The notes under the pieces were generated by a model. That model had not been told where the DNA came from. It did not search any database and saw only the letters and a program-made list of their open reading frames with translations. Positions 23,551-31,720 of a DNA stretch of 64,000 nucleotides are shown here, piece after piece. The number at the start of each line of letters is the position of its first letter. Position 1 is the first letter of the stretch. Both the position numbers and the translations under genes were made by a program. The DNA is taken from the NCBI GenBank assembly GCA_963789165.1, contig CAWBJP010000010.1, forward strand, positions 62,001-126,000, read 5' to 3'. Source of the DNA: CAWBJP01 sp963789165. GTDB lineage: Bacteria; Actinomycetota; Acidimicrobiia; IMCC26256; BP-133.

Positions 23551-25370
23551 TGGCCACGACGCAGGCGGCCCCAGCTCCGGGCGCCGGCGCCGGGAGCCCG
23601 GCGCCGGGCCCCGATCCCGGCCGGCCGCGACCGGGGCCGCCGTCGGTCCGCAGGACGGCCATCTGGCTGTTCGTCGCCCTCTTCGGATTGTTCGGGCTGT
23701 CCACCGGGGGGCACCTCTACTCCTCCGACGAGGAGGGCATGTACCAGCAGATGCGGGCGGTGAGCGCCGGCCACTACTGGTTCAATGTCACGGCGGACAA
23801 CGACCGGGTCACACCCATCCGCCTCGGGCGCGATGGACTGCCGACAGGCGTGAGCGGCATGGGCCAGTCACTCATCGGCCTGCCCTTCTACAGCGCCGGT
23901 CAGGCCGCCTCCCATCTGGTGGATGTCCGGCACCGCGAGCTTGTGGTGCGGCTCTTCGTCACCTTCACCAACGCCGCGGTGATGGCGGCCATCGCCGTCG
24001 TCGTGTTCCTCCTCGCCCTCCAGCTGGGGGCGTCGCGCCGCTCGTCGGTGGCCCTGGCCCTGATCTACGCCCTGGGGACCATGGCCTGGTCCCACGCCAA
24101 GACGTTCTTCAGCGAGCCGCTGGCCGCCCTGTTCGTGGCCCTGGCCATCCTCCTGGCCTTCCGGGCCGCGCAGCAGAACCGCCCCGCCCTGGCCGCCTGG
24201 GCGGGGCTGGCGGCCGGGGCGGGCCTCATCGCCCGGGTGTCGACGGGCCTGTTTCCGCCTCTCGTCGCCGTCTACCTGGTGGCCGTGGCCGGCCGGCGCT
24301 TCGGACTGCGCCGGGGCGTGACCTCGCTGGTGGCCTACGGCGCCGGCGCCGTTCCCACGTTGGTCCTGCTCGGCTTCCTGAACTGGTGGCGCTACGGCTC
24401 GGTGTTCGACGTCGGCTACGAGAAGGTGCCGCTCGACTTCCCCCTGGGCACCGGCCTGCACGGGCTGCTCCTGAGCCCGGGCAAGAGCATCTTCCTCTAC
24501 GCCCCCGTGGTCCTCGTCGCCCTGCTGGCCGTGCCCGTGACCGTCCGCCGGCGGCCCCCCGAGGTGGTGCTGCTCCTGGCCGCCAGCCTGGCCAATCTGG
24601 TGTTCTTCGCCCGCTTCCAGTACTGGCACGGCGACCACGCCTGGGGACCGCGCTACCTCCAGATCGTGCTGCCCCTGATGGTGGCGCTGTGCGCTCCCGT
24701 CCTGGCCCGGGTCCGGTGGCGGCGGGCCATCGGGGCGGCCGGGGTGGTGGGCTTCGTGGTGGCCGGGCTGCCCGGTGTGACCCTGTACTACAACACCTAC
24801 CTGGCCACCGTCTTCGACCGGGTTGGCGCGGCTGAGGTCCACGGAGAGGCCAGCTACCAGTACCTGGTCCACCACGTCCCCCGCTGGTCGCCCATCCTGG
24901 GCCACCTCGCCCGCGTCGACGACGGCGTGAGTCTGGCGCTGCGCCGCATCGACGGTTCGGATGCGACCGTCCGCCCCTACCCGGTCAGCACCAACGAGCG
25001 GTACTTCTGGTACTTCGCGCCCGATCAGCTCGACACGTGGTGGGTGTGGTTCCCGGCCATCGGGGTGACCCGGTGGTTCCTGCTCCTGGCCGTGGTGCTG
25101 GCCGCCGTCTCCGCCACCGGCTGGTGGCACCTGCGCTGGGTGGTCTCCGGGCGGTGGCGACGCTCAGTCGACGGTGGTAGCGGGGCGCTCCTCGCTCCGG
25201 GCGAGGTCGATCTCACCGCGACCGGTGATCCCGCCCTCCTCGGACTCGGCCCGGAGGAGGGCGATCTCCTCCGCGAGATGCCGGGTCTTGTCCTCCAGCC
25301 GGGAGACCTCCCAGGACAGGTGGGCAGCCACGGCCATGAGGAACATGGTGGAGAACAGGAACAGGGCTGA
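23550..25370 (+). CDS. Membrane protein, GT-C/GT39-like; C-terminal end uncertain
   Basis: A polytopic protein of up to 606 residues with a Pro/Ala/Gly-rich N-terminus and the loop GGHLYSSDEEGMYQQMRAVSAG (acidic D-E-E, as in GT39/GT83 enzymes). About ten membrane segments follow, then FQYWHGDHAWGPRYLQIVLP. GTG start overlaps the previous stop. The last ~70 residues (after GRWRRSVDGGSG) lie antisense to the convergent DUF2304 gene and look low-complexity; a one-base slip would instead end the protein near 25175. I therefore trust the gene, not its last segment. Confidence 0.7.
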   Translation: MATTQAAPAPGAGAGSPAPGPDPGRPRPGPPSVRRTAIWLFVALFGLFGLSTGGHLYSSDEEGMYQQMRAVSAGHYWFNVTADNDRVTPIRLGRDGLPTGVSGMGQSLIGLPFYSAGQAASHLVDVRHRELVVRLFVTFTNAAVMAAIAVVVFLLALQLGASRRSSVALALIYALGTMAWSHAKTFFSEPLAALFVALAILLAFRAAQQNRPALAAWAGLAAGAGLIARVSTGLFPPLVAVYLVAVAGRRFGLRRGVTSLVAYGAGAVPTLVLLGFLNWWRYGSVFDVGYEKVPLDFPLGTGLHGLLLSPGKSIFLYAPVVLVALLAVPVTVRRRPPEVVLLLAASLANLVFFARFQYWHGDHAWGPRYLQIVLPLMVALCAPVLARVRWRRAIGAAGVVGFVVAGLPGVTLYYNTYLATVFDRVGAAEVHGEASYQYLVHHVPRWSPILGHLARVDDGVSLALRRIDGSDATVRPYPVSTNERYFWYFAPDQLDTWWVWFPAIGVTRWFLLLAVVLAAVSATGWWHLRWVVSGRWRRSVDGGSGALLAPGEVDLTATGDPALLGLGPEEGDLLREMPGLVLQPGDLPGQVGSHGHEEHGGEQEQG

Positions 25371-25568
25371 GGGGCCGTAGGAGATCCCGAGGGCCTCGGC
25401 CACCCGGTCGGCGACGCCCCGGGCCAGGCTGAGGAGGATGACGCCGATACCCACGGCCAGCCACAGCAGGGCGTACTTCTCCCGCAGCTGCCGGCGGCGG
25501 ACCAGGCCCAGGATGAAGACCATGTACAGGGCCGCCACCACGACCGTCACCACCTCGAGGCGGTTCAT
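25164..25568 (-). CDS. DUF2304-type small membrane protein
   Basis: This 134-residue protein has three hydrophobic segments (ALYMVFILGLVRRRQL, WLAVGIGVILLSLARG, SALFLFSTMFLMAVAAHLSWEVSRLED). A short charged helix follows (DKTRHLAEEIALLRAE). This matches DUF2304 proteins, which commonly sit beside GT2 genes of polysaccharide loci and may partner with them. The ATG is 2 bases after the stop of the GT2 gene, so they form one unit. Its 3' half overlaps the end of the convergent membrane-protein gene by 207 bases. Confidence 0.8.
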   Translation of the reverse strand: MNRLEVVTVVVAALYMVFILGLVRRRQLREKYALLWLAVGIGVILLSLARGVADRVAEALGISYGPSALFLFSTMFLMAVAAHLSWEVSRLEDKTRHLAEEIALLRAESEEGGITGRGEIDLARSEERPATTVD

Positions 25569-25570
25569 GG

Positions 25571-26287
25571 TCACACCTCGTCTTCGCCGGCCGGCGGCCG
25601 GCGCACGAAGCCCCGCACGGCGATGCCGAACAGCAGGCGGCCCAGGTGGTAGAAGCTTCGCAGCGACGAGGACGACGCCCGGCCGCCCTGACGCAACCGC
25701 ATGCGCACGTCGACCTCGCCGACCCGCAGACCCGCCTCGCCCGCCAGGAGCAGGGCCTCGACCGTGTCGCTCAGGTAGTCGACGGGGTAGCGGCGGGAGA
25801 AGAGGGCGATCGCCCTCGGCCCCATGGCCCGGAAGCCGCTGGTGCTGTCGGTGACGCGGGTGCCGAGCCGCCGGGAGACGATGTCCGACAGGGCCCGCAT
25901 GGCCAGCCGGCGGCCCCGGCTCACCTCGTAGCCGGCGGCGAAGCGGGCCCCCACCACGAAGTCGGCGCCGGTGTCGTCCAGCTCGTCGAGCAGGCGCTTG
26001 GCCTCGGCGGCCTGGTGCTGGCCGTCGCCGTCGAGCTGGACCACCCGGTCGTAGCCCCGCTCCTGGGCATAGCGCAGCCCGGTACGGATGGCGCCCCCCA
26101 CCCCGAGGTTGTAGGGCAGGGAGAGGACCCGGGCGCCGGCGGCCCGGGCCCGCGCCCCGGTTGCGTCGAGCGACCCGTCGTCGATGACGGCGACGTCGGC
26201 GTGGAGGATCTGGCGGGCGTCGGAGACCACCGACCCGATGCAGTCCTCTTCGTTGTAGGCCGGGATGATCACCAGCAGCGACGGCAC
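25571..26287 (-). CDS. GT2 glycosyltransferase, DPM1-like
   Basis: This ~238-residue GT-A enzyme has LLVIIPAYNEEDCIGSVV, VAVIDDGSLDATG, NLGVGGAIRTGLRYA and the QLDGDGQHQ metal-site motif. It continues with RLGTRVTDSTSGFRAMGPRA and VEVDVRM-like late segments, as in polyprenyl-phosphate glycosyltransferases. The GTG at 26287 is chosen over an ATG 24 bases upstream because a TATCGT -10 box lies 7 bases before it and the ATG would overlap the start of the divergent gene. Coupled to a DUF2304 protein. Confidence 0.85.
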   Translation of the reverse strand: MPSLLVIIPAYNEEDCIGSVVSDARQILHADVAVIDDGSLDATGARARAAGARVLSLPYNLGVGGAIRTGLRYAQERGYDRVVQLDGDGQHQAAEAKRLLDELDDTGADFVVGARFAAGYEVSRGRRLAMRALSDIVSRRLGTRVTDSTSGFRAMGPRAIALFSRRYPVDYLSDTVEALLLAGEAGLRVGEVDVRMRLRQGGRASSSSLRSFYHLGRLLFGIAVRGFVRRPPAGEDEV

Positions 26288-26293
26288 GGTCCC

Positions 26294-26300
26294 TACGATA
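26294..26300. promoter_or_regulatory. Overlapping divergent -10 elements (TACGAT / TATCGT)
   Basis: The bases TACGATA supply TACGAT on the plus strand (10 bases before the ATG at 26310) and TATCGT on the minus strand (7 bases before the GTG at 26287). Only 22 bases separate the two genes, so both promoters must share this spot and could not fire simultaneously. Confidence 0.45.
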
Positions 26301-26309
26301 GGCGCCCGC

Positions 26310-27569
26310 ATGATCAGCGTCGTGGTAGTGGTCTGGGGTCAGGCACCGCTCCTGGAGTGCTGCGTGGCCGCCCTGCTGGCCTCCGAAGCCGTCGACGTCG
26401 AAGTCATCGTGGTCGACAACGGGGTCGTCGACGGGTCCGTGGCCGCCCTCCCCGCCGACGACCGGCTGCATTGCGTTCCAGCCCCCGAGAACCTCGGATT
26501 CGGCGGCGGCTGCAACCTGGGCGCCACCCTGGCCGCCGGCGAGGTGGTCGCCTTCGTCAACCCCGACGCCCTGGTCGAACCGGGCGCCCTGGCCGCCCTG
26601 GCCGGTGCTCTCGACGACCCGGAGGTGGGCATCGCCACCGCCCAGGTCCGCCTCCTGGCCGAGCCGGAGCTCATCAACTCGGCCGGCGGGGCCATCCATT
26701 TCCTCGGCCTGGGCTGGGCCGTCGGCCTCCACCAGCCCGCCACCCGGTTCGCCACCCCCCGGGAGGTGGCCGCGGCCAGCGGCGCGGCCATGGCCGTGCG
26801 GGCGGAGACGTTCGCCGACCTCGGCGGGTTCACCGAGGAGCTGTTCCTGTACCACGAGGACGCCGAGCTGAGCTGGCGGTGCTGGATGGCCGGCCGGCGC
26901 GTCGTCTACATCCCGGGCGCGGTCGTGCACCACGACTACGAGTTCTCCCGCCACCCGGACAAGCTCCACTACCTGGAACGCAACCGCCTGGCGCTGGTGC
27001 TCACCTGCTACGAGGCCCGGACCCTGTGGCTGCTGGCGCCTGCGCTCCTGGCCCTGGAGGCCGGCATGCTGGCCCTGGCCGCCGCTCAGGGGTGGCTGCC
27101 GGCCAAGGTGTCGGGCTGGACATGGCTGTGGCGGCACCACCACTGGCTCCGCCGGCAGCGGGGCCGCTACCAGGCGGAACGCCGCCGGAGTGACGCCGCC
27201 CTCGCCGGGCTGCTGCAGCGCCGGTTCGACGCCACCCACTTCGCCCCCAGTCTTCCCGTTCGGGCCGCCGACCGGGTCCTGGGGGCCTACTGGAGCGGCG
27301 CTGTCTGCGTCTTGCCCTCCGGTCGCCCTCGGCCGTGGGGGGCGCAAGCGCCAGCCCGTAATCTGGTCCGGTGTCGACCTCGGTGGTCATCGTGGCCTAC
27401 CGCCCGCATCCCTGGCTGGTGCCGTGCCTGGAGTCCGTGCTGGACCAGGCCGACGACGTCGTCGTGGTGGACAACGGATCTCCGGGCCGGTGGGCCTCGG
27501 ACGAGGCCCGGCGCCTCGGCGCCCGGCCCGTCACCCTGGACCGCAACGTCGGCTTCCCCGGCGGGGTGA
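26310..27569 (+). CDS. GT2 glycosyltransferase (rhamnosyltransferase-like); 3' end uncertain
   Basis: A GT-A enzyme with ISVVVVVWGQAPLLECCVAAL, VIVVDNGVVDGS, PENLGFGGGCNLGATLA, FVNPDALVEPG and AMAVRAETFADLGGFTEELF followed by YHEDAELSWRC. This is the standard order of WbbL/rhamnosyltransferase-type GT2 proteins. A C-terminal pair of hydrophobic stretches follows (TLWLLAPALLALEAG). The frame runs 199 bases into the next gene with an unconvincing tail. In another frame a TAA at 27359-27361 would end the protein just before that gene, so a base slip near 27300 is likely. Confidence 0.8.
   Translation: MISVVVVVWGQAPLLECCVAALLASEAVDVEVIVVDNGVVDGSVAALPADDRLHCVPAPENLGFGGGCNLGATLAAGEVVAFVNPDALVEPGALAALAGALDDPEVGIATAQVRLLAEPELINSAGGAIHFLGLGWAVGLHQPATRFATPREVAAASGAAMAVRAETFADLGGFTEELFLYHEDAELSWRCWMAGRRVVYIPGAVVHHDYEFSRHPDKLHYLERNRLALVLTCYEARTLWLLAPALLALEAGMLALAAAQGWLPAKVSGWTWLWRHHHWLRRQRGRYQAERRRSDAALAGLLQRRFDATHFAPSLPVRAADRVLGAYWSGAVCVLPSGRPRPWGAQAPARNLVRCRPRWSSWPTARIPGWCRAWSPCWTRPTTSSWWTTDLRAGGPRTRPGASAPGPSPWTATSASPAG
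27359..27364 (+). promoter_or_regulatory. -10 element TAATCT (leaderless)
   Basis: TAATCT ends 6 bases before the GTG at 27371, without a ribosome site. Confidence 0.45.
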
Positions 27570-28531
27570 ACGCGGGCTTGAAGGTGGCCCGGGGCGACGT
27601 CGTGGCCCTCCTCAACGACGACGCCTTCGCCGGGGAGGGGTGGCTCAAGAGCGCGACCGAGACGCTGCGCGACCCCACGGTGGGCGCGGTGGCGCCCAAG
27701 CTGCTGCTGGCCTGGCCCCACCTCCAGGTCCGCTTCGACGACGAGCCGTGGTTCGCCCCGCCCGACGGCCGGCCCTTCGGCCGGCAGCTTTCCCAGGTGA
27801 CCGTCGCCGGGGAGGACGTCCTCCCGGCCCTGCTCGGTCCCGGGGTCCACCGCCTGGAATCCGACGGCGCCGGGGTCCGGTGGAGGTGGACGAGCGGGCG
27901 GGACCCGTTCTACGTCCCCCTCCCGGCCGGGGCCGGCGCGGCCGACGTCCTCATCAACGGCGAGGGGGTGGACGGAGCGGTGGTGGACCTCGTCAACAAC
28001 GCCGGCTCCTACCTGAGCGCCGAGGGCCACGGCGGCGACTACGGCTTCGCGGCCCACGACGGGCCCGCGTTCGATCAGCCGGCCGACCGGTTCGCCGCCT
28101 GTGGGGCGGCCATGGCGGTGCGGGCGGAGACGTTCGCCCGTCTCGGTGGCTTCGCCGGCGCCTTCTTCGCCTATTACGAGGATCTGGACTGGTGCTGGCG
28201 GGCGCAACTGGCCGGGCTGCGGGTCCGCTACGAGCCGGGCAGCGTCGTCCGCCACGTCCGCTCCGTGTCCACCGGAACCGAGCCCCGGTTCCAGCTGCTG
28301 TCGGCCCGGAACCGCCTCCACTGTCTGGCCCGCAACGCACCCCTCGGCCTCCTGCGCTGGCAGGTCCGCCGCACCGGCGAACCCGGAACCCTTCCCGGGC
28401 TGCGGCGTTCCCTCCTCACCCGCATCCCCCGGGGTCTGGCCGAGCGGCGTCTGCTGGCCCGGCGCTGGACCCGCACGCCGGGCGAGGTGTTCTCACAATG
28501 GGCCGGCGTGGGTGAGACATGGAACCGGTAG
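27371..28531 (+). CDS. GT2 glycosyltransferase with a large internal insertion
   Basis: This 386-residue protein has SVVIVAYRPHPWLVPCLESV, VVVDNGSPG, NVGFPGGVNAGLKVARGDVVALLNDDAFAG and, much later, AMAVRAETFARLGGFAGAFF with YYEDLDWCWR. Between VAPKLLL (about residue 113) and DRFAACGAAMAV (about residue 240) lies an extra ~125-residue block (WPHLQVRFDDEPW ... NNAGSYLSAEGHGGDYGF) that ordinary rhamnosyltransferase-like GT2s lack. It may be a carbohydrate-binding or beta-rich insert (inference). Overlaps the next gene by 13 bases. Confidence 0.82.
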   Translation: MSTSVVIVAYRPHPWLVPCLESVLDQADDVVVVDNGSPGRWASDEARRLGARPVTLDRNVGFPGGVNAGLKVARGDVVALLNDDAFAGEGWLKSATETLRDPTVGAVAPKLLLAWPHLQVRFDDEPWFAPPDGRPFGRQLSQVTVAGEDVLPALLGPGVHRLESDGAGVRWRWTSGRDPFYVPLPAGAGAADVLINGEGVDGAVVDLVNNAGSYLSAEGHGGDYGFAAHDGPAFDQPADRFAACGAAMAVRAETFARLGGFAGAFFAYYEDLDWCWRAQLAGLRVRYEPGSVVRHVRSVSTGTEPRFQLLSARNRLHCLARNAPLGLLRWQVRRTGEPGTLPGLRRSLLTRIPRGLAERRLLARRWTRTPGEVFSQWAGVGETWNR

Positions 28532-29790
28532 TCCCGGTCGTGCGCCTGCGGCTCGAGCCATCCGGGGCGACCCCGTCGGAACGGCAGCGGTCCCTCGAGG
28601 CCGTGGAGGCGGCCGCCCGCTTCGCCATCGGTGCCGGGCAGCTCGGCCGGCTCGAGATCGAGGGGATCGGCAGCCGCGAGCCGGACGGGGACACGCCCGT
28701 CCTCACCCTGGCCGCGGGTGACTATCCGGCGCCTTCCATGTTGGCCGAGATGCTCGCCGGGCTGGCCCGCCTGGGCGCGGGTCAGGTCGAGGCCCGCCCG
28801 ATCCCGTTCGAGAGCGCGGCTCGGGGCTGCCGGCTCGGCGATCCGGCGGCGTCCCCGAGCGTCGCTGTCCCCTCCGCCGTGGTCTTCTCCGACCCGCGGC
28901 CCGCCCCCGGGACGGCCGCCCATCCAACGGGACCGTCACCCTTCCTCAGCGTGCTCATGCGAACCCAGACCCGACGCCCCGCCAACCTGGAGGAGGCTCT
29001 GACCTGTCTGGCCGCCCAGACAGTGGACGATTTCGAGGTGCACCTGGCTGTCCATCACGATGACGCCGCCATGGTCGGGCAGGCCCGCGACCTCGTGGGC
29101 CGTTTCGCCGGCCGCTTCTCGGAGCGGGTCGACGTCTTCCCGGTGGTGGGAGGCGGGCGGGCCCGGCCCCTCAACGCCGGCCTGGAGCGGGCCCGGGGCC
29201 GCTACGTGGCCTTCCTCGACGACGACGACCTGGTCACCGCCGACTGGGTCGAGGCCTTCCGAACCGGTAGCGAGGACGCCCCCGGAGCCGTGGTGCGCTG
29301 CTCGACCGTGAACCAGCGCATCGAGCGTGCCGATCCCTCGACCGGGCTGCCGTACGTCAACGTGGGTCAGCCCGAGCCGGTCTTCGCCGCCCGCTTCGAC
29401 CTCGGCGAACATCTCCAGGACAACTCGACGCCCATCTTCTCCTTCGCCGTCCCCCGGGCGGTGGTGGGCGGGGCCCGGTTCTGCGAGGACCTTCCCGTGC
29501 TGGAGGACTGGGATTTCTTCATGCGTATGGCGCTGGCCGCCGGGGTCCACGACACCGGCCGGGTGACGGGCGTCTACCACTGGTGGGTCTCCGGCGAGTC
29601 CAGCCTCGACCAGGCCGGCGATGCCCGGTGGCAGGAGGCCCGGCGCACGGTCCTCCAACGGCTCGACCGCCTCCAGCCCCCGACCGCACCCCCGGAGGTC
29701 GAGGCGGACGTGGACTTCGGCGATCTGGGCGTGAACACCCCCTGGCGCCGACTGCTGACGACGGTCCGCCGGTGGCGCCCCCGTCCCTGA
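28519..29790 (+). CDS. GT2-like glycosyltransferase with N-terminal extension
   Basis: In this 423-residue protein the glycosyltransferase domain begins only at about residue 142 (FLSVLMRTQTRRPANLEEALTCLAAQT). It has GGGRARPLNAGLERARGRYVAFLDDDDLV and later EDLPVLEDWDFFMRMALAAG. Residues 1-140 form an extra module (VRLRLEPSGATPSERQRSLE ... SMLAEMLAGLARLG) that I do not recognise. The start overlaps the previous gene. The substrate cannot be read from sequence. Confidence 0.75.
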   Translation: MEPVVPVVRLRLEPSGATPSERQRSLEAVEAAARFAIGAGQLGRLEIEGIGSREPDGDTPVLTLAAGDYPAPSMLAEMLAGLARLGAGQVEARPIPFESAARGCRLGDPAASPSVAVPSAVVFSDPRPAPGTAAHPTGPSPFLSVLMRTQTRRPANLEEALTCLAAQTVDDFEVHLAVHHDDAAMVGQARDLVGRFAGRFSERVDVFPVVGGGRARPLNAGLERARGRYVAFLDDDDLVTADWVEAFRTGSEDAPGAVVRCSTVNQRIERADPSTGLPYVNVGQPEPVFAARFDLGEHLQDNSTPIFSFAVPRAVVGGARFCEDLPVLEDWDFFMRMALAAGVHDTGRVTGVYHWWVSGESSLDQAGDARWQEARRTVLQRLDRLQPPTAPPEVEADVDFGDLGVNTPWRRLLTTVRRWRPRP

Positions 29791-29806
29791 TCGACCGCCG
29801 GCGCCG

Positions 29807-31711
29807 TCACTCGTCGGGCCAGATGCGGTCGGGGGGTAGCTCGGGCAGGTCGATCCAGGCCGGGCCGCCCTGCCCTTGGAGCAGCGGTGGGTCAGGCGCG
29901 TGGATCCCGAGTTCGGCCAGCGCCGCCTCGAGGACGACGTGAAGCTCCACCATCCCCGGGAGTCCGGCCGACAGGACATGGCCCACCGCGTCGCCCGCCT
30001 CGCCGATGTGGAGTCCGCGCCCATCGGAGACAACAGGAAGGGTGCGCCAGAACGGCCGCGTGAACACCCGGCCCAGGAGGGTGGCGTCCGGCCCGGCGTC
30101 AGGGGGTCGGTCGCCGACGTGGAGCCTCACATCGTCGTCGTGCGGCACGAACCACAGCTGGGCCGTCTCCGGGGGGGTCCAGGCCGGGGCCTGGTCGAGG
30201 TTGGGCCCGTCACAGACGAATCCCCTGGTCGGGGCGGACGGGAGCCGCCGCCCGCGGAGCAGTGACCGGCGCCCGACCACGTGACGGGGCACCCCCGGCG
30301 TCCCCCCACCCGCCCCGACCGGAAACGAACGCCAGAGCCGGGGCCGTTGCCCCGCCAGCCGGGGCAGCAGTCCGGACTGCACCAGAGCGCCCAGCATCGG
30401 TGCCCCCGGGACTGGGTCGGCGGGGCGCCAGCTGTGGCCGTCGCCCGCAGAGAGGCCGACGAACACCGGCTCGGGGCTGTGCCGGGCCACCTCCGCCGCC
30501 TTCCCGAGGAACCCAGGGTCGGCCAGCGGACCCTCGTCCTCCCCCCACCACAGGACTGACCATCGGCCGCCCGCCCTGGTCGAGCCACCGTCGCCGGCCG
30601 GCTCGCCGGGCGTCGACCTCCCGGCCACCACCAGACGGGCGTACAGCTGCTCGTGGGCCTGCCCCATCCCTTCCACGGTGAACCGGGACATCACCCGCCG
30701 CCGGCCCTCCTGCCCGAGCCGGTGGCGCAACCCGGGGTCGGCCTCCAGGGTGAGCAGGGCGGCCACGTATCCCTCCACCGAGTCCCGCGGCTCGACGACG
30801 AAGCCGGTGGTCTCGTCGATCAGCTCCCCGACGGCCCCCACGTCGCCCGCGACCACCGGCCGGCCCATGGCCATCGCTTCGTAGGCGACGAGGGGCACGC
30901 CTTCGTAGCGACTCGTGAGCAGGGCCACGTCCGTGCCGGCGTACCACCCGGGCATGTCCCGACGCGATCCGTGCAGCATCACGTGCCGGGTGAGACCGGC
31001 TTCCTCGATGGCCTGTTCCAGAGCCGGACCGAACCCGCCGTCGCCGACGACATGGATCACCGCGGCCGAGCCCCGATCCCGGAGGGCGGCGGCTACTTCG
31101 ACCATGAGCATCGGGTCCTTCTGGTCGACCAGCCGGTGAGGGAAGAGGACCTGGAGCCCCGAGGAGGCCGGCGCCAGCGCCGGGGGAACCCGGTCAGGGT
31201 CGAAGACACCGGCGTCGACCCCCAGGTAGATGACGTGGGCCTTGGCCGCGTCGACCCCGTATTCGCCCATCCGCTCGGCCAGCCCCTGGCTCACCAGGGA
31301 ATAGGCGTCGACCACATCGTCGAAGCGGGTGGCCACGTAGGCCGGGTAGCCGGCGCGACCTTCCTCCTCGGCATGGAGCTGGGCCACGGTCCGCAGGTGG
31401 GGAAACCGAGCCCGCAGGCCGGGTAGGAGGTCGAAGCCCAGCTTCGAGTTCATGACCTGGACGACGTCGATGTCCCGGCTGGCGACGAAGTCCTCGATGA
31501 AGGCGGGCATCCGGGGCCCGGGCATGAGCTCGGGCAGGCACCAGGCTTCCTTCGCCCAGCCCTCGGCCTCGGCGAAGAGGGCGTTGTCACTCTCCTGGGT
31601 GGTGAGGAGATAGGCCTCGACGCCCCGCCCGGCCAGGGTCCGAAGCCAGTCGATCGTGCCCCGGTCGGCCCCTCCGAAGGTGACCCAGGGCGCCAGCTGG
31701 AGAACCCGCAC
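29807..31711 (-). CDS. GT4 glycosyltransferase with ~250-residue C-terminal extension
   Basis: This 634-residue protein is GT-B over the first ~370 residues: VTFGGADRGTIDWLRTLAGRG (donor/acceptor glycine loop), VLFPHRLVDQKDPMLMVEVAAAL, HGSRRDMPGWYAGTDVALLTS, RYEGVPLVAYEAMAMGRPVVAGDVG (E-x7-E motif) and a final helix. Residues ~375-634 form a second region (WSVLWWGEDEGPLADPGFLG ... VSDGRGLHIGEAGDAVGHVLS) that is not part of GT4. It reads like a glycan-related accessory domain of unknown type. GTG start 9 bases after the epimerase stop, in the same minus-strand unit. Confidence 0.82.
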   Translation of the reverse strand: MRVLQLAPWVTFGGADRGTIDWLRTLAGRGVEAYLLTTQESDNALFAEAEGWAKEAWCLPELMPGPRMPAFIEDFVASRDIDVVQVMNSKLGFDLLPGLRARFPHLRTVAQLHAEEEGRAGYPAYVATRFDDVVDAYSLVSQGLAERMGEYGVDAAKAHVIYLGVDAGVFDPDRVPPALAPASSGLQVLFPHRLVDQKDPMLMVEVAAALRDRGSAAVIHVVGDGGFGPALEQAIEEAGLTRHVMLHGSRRDMPGWYAGTDVALLTSRYEGVPLVAYEAMAMGRPVVAGDVGAVGELIDETTGFVVEPRDSVEGYVAALLTLEADPGLRHRLGQEGRRRVMSRFTVEGMGQAHEQLYARLVVAGRSTPGEPAGDGGSTRAGGRWSVLWWGEDEGPLADPGFLGKAAEVARHSPEPVFVGLSAGDGHSWRPADPVPGAPMLGALVQSGLLPRLAGQRPRLWRSFPVGAGGGTPGVPRHVVGRRSLLRGRRLPSAPTRGFVCDGPNLDQAPAWTPPETAQLWFVPHDDDVRLHVGDRPPDAGPDATLLGRVFTRPFWRTLPVVSDGRGLHIGEAGDAVGHVLSAGLPGMVELHVVLEAALAELGIHAPDPPLLQGQGGPAWIDLPELPPDRIWPDE

Positions 31712-31720
31712 CGGCCCGGT

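Noticed and set aside
25164..27347. A 727-codon minus-strand frame running through DUF2304 and beyond
   Set aside because: Only its last 134 codons (DUF2304) are coding; the rest is antisense to GT2 genes in the wrong frame.
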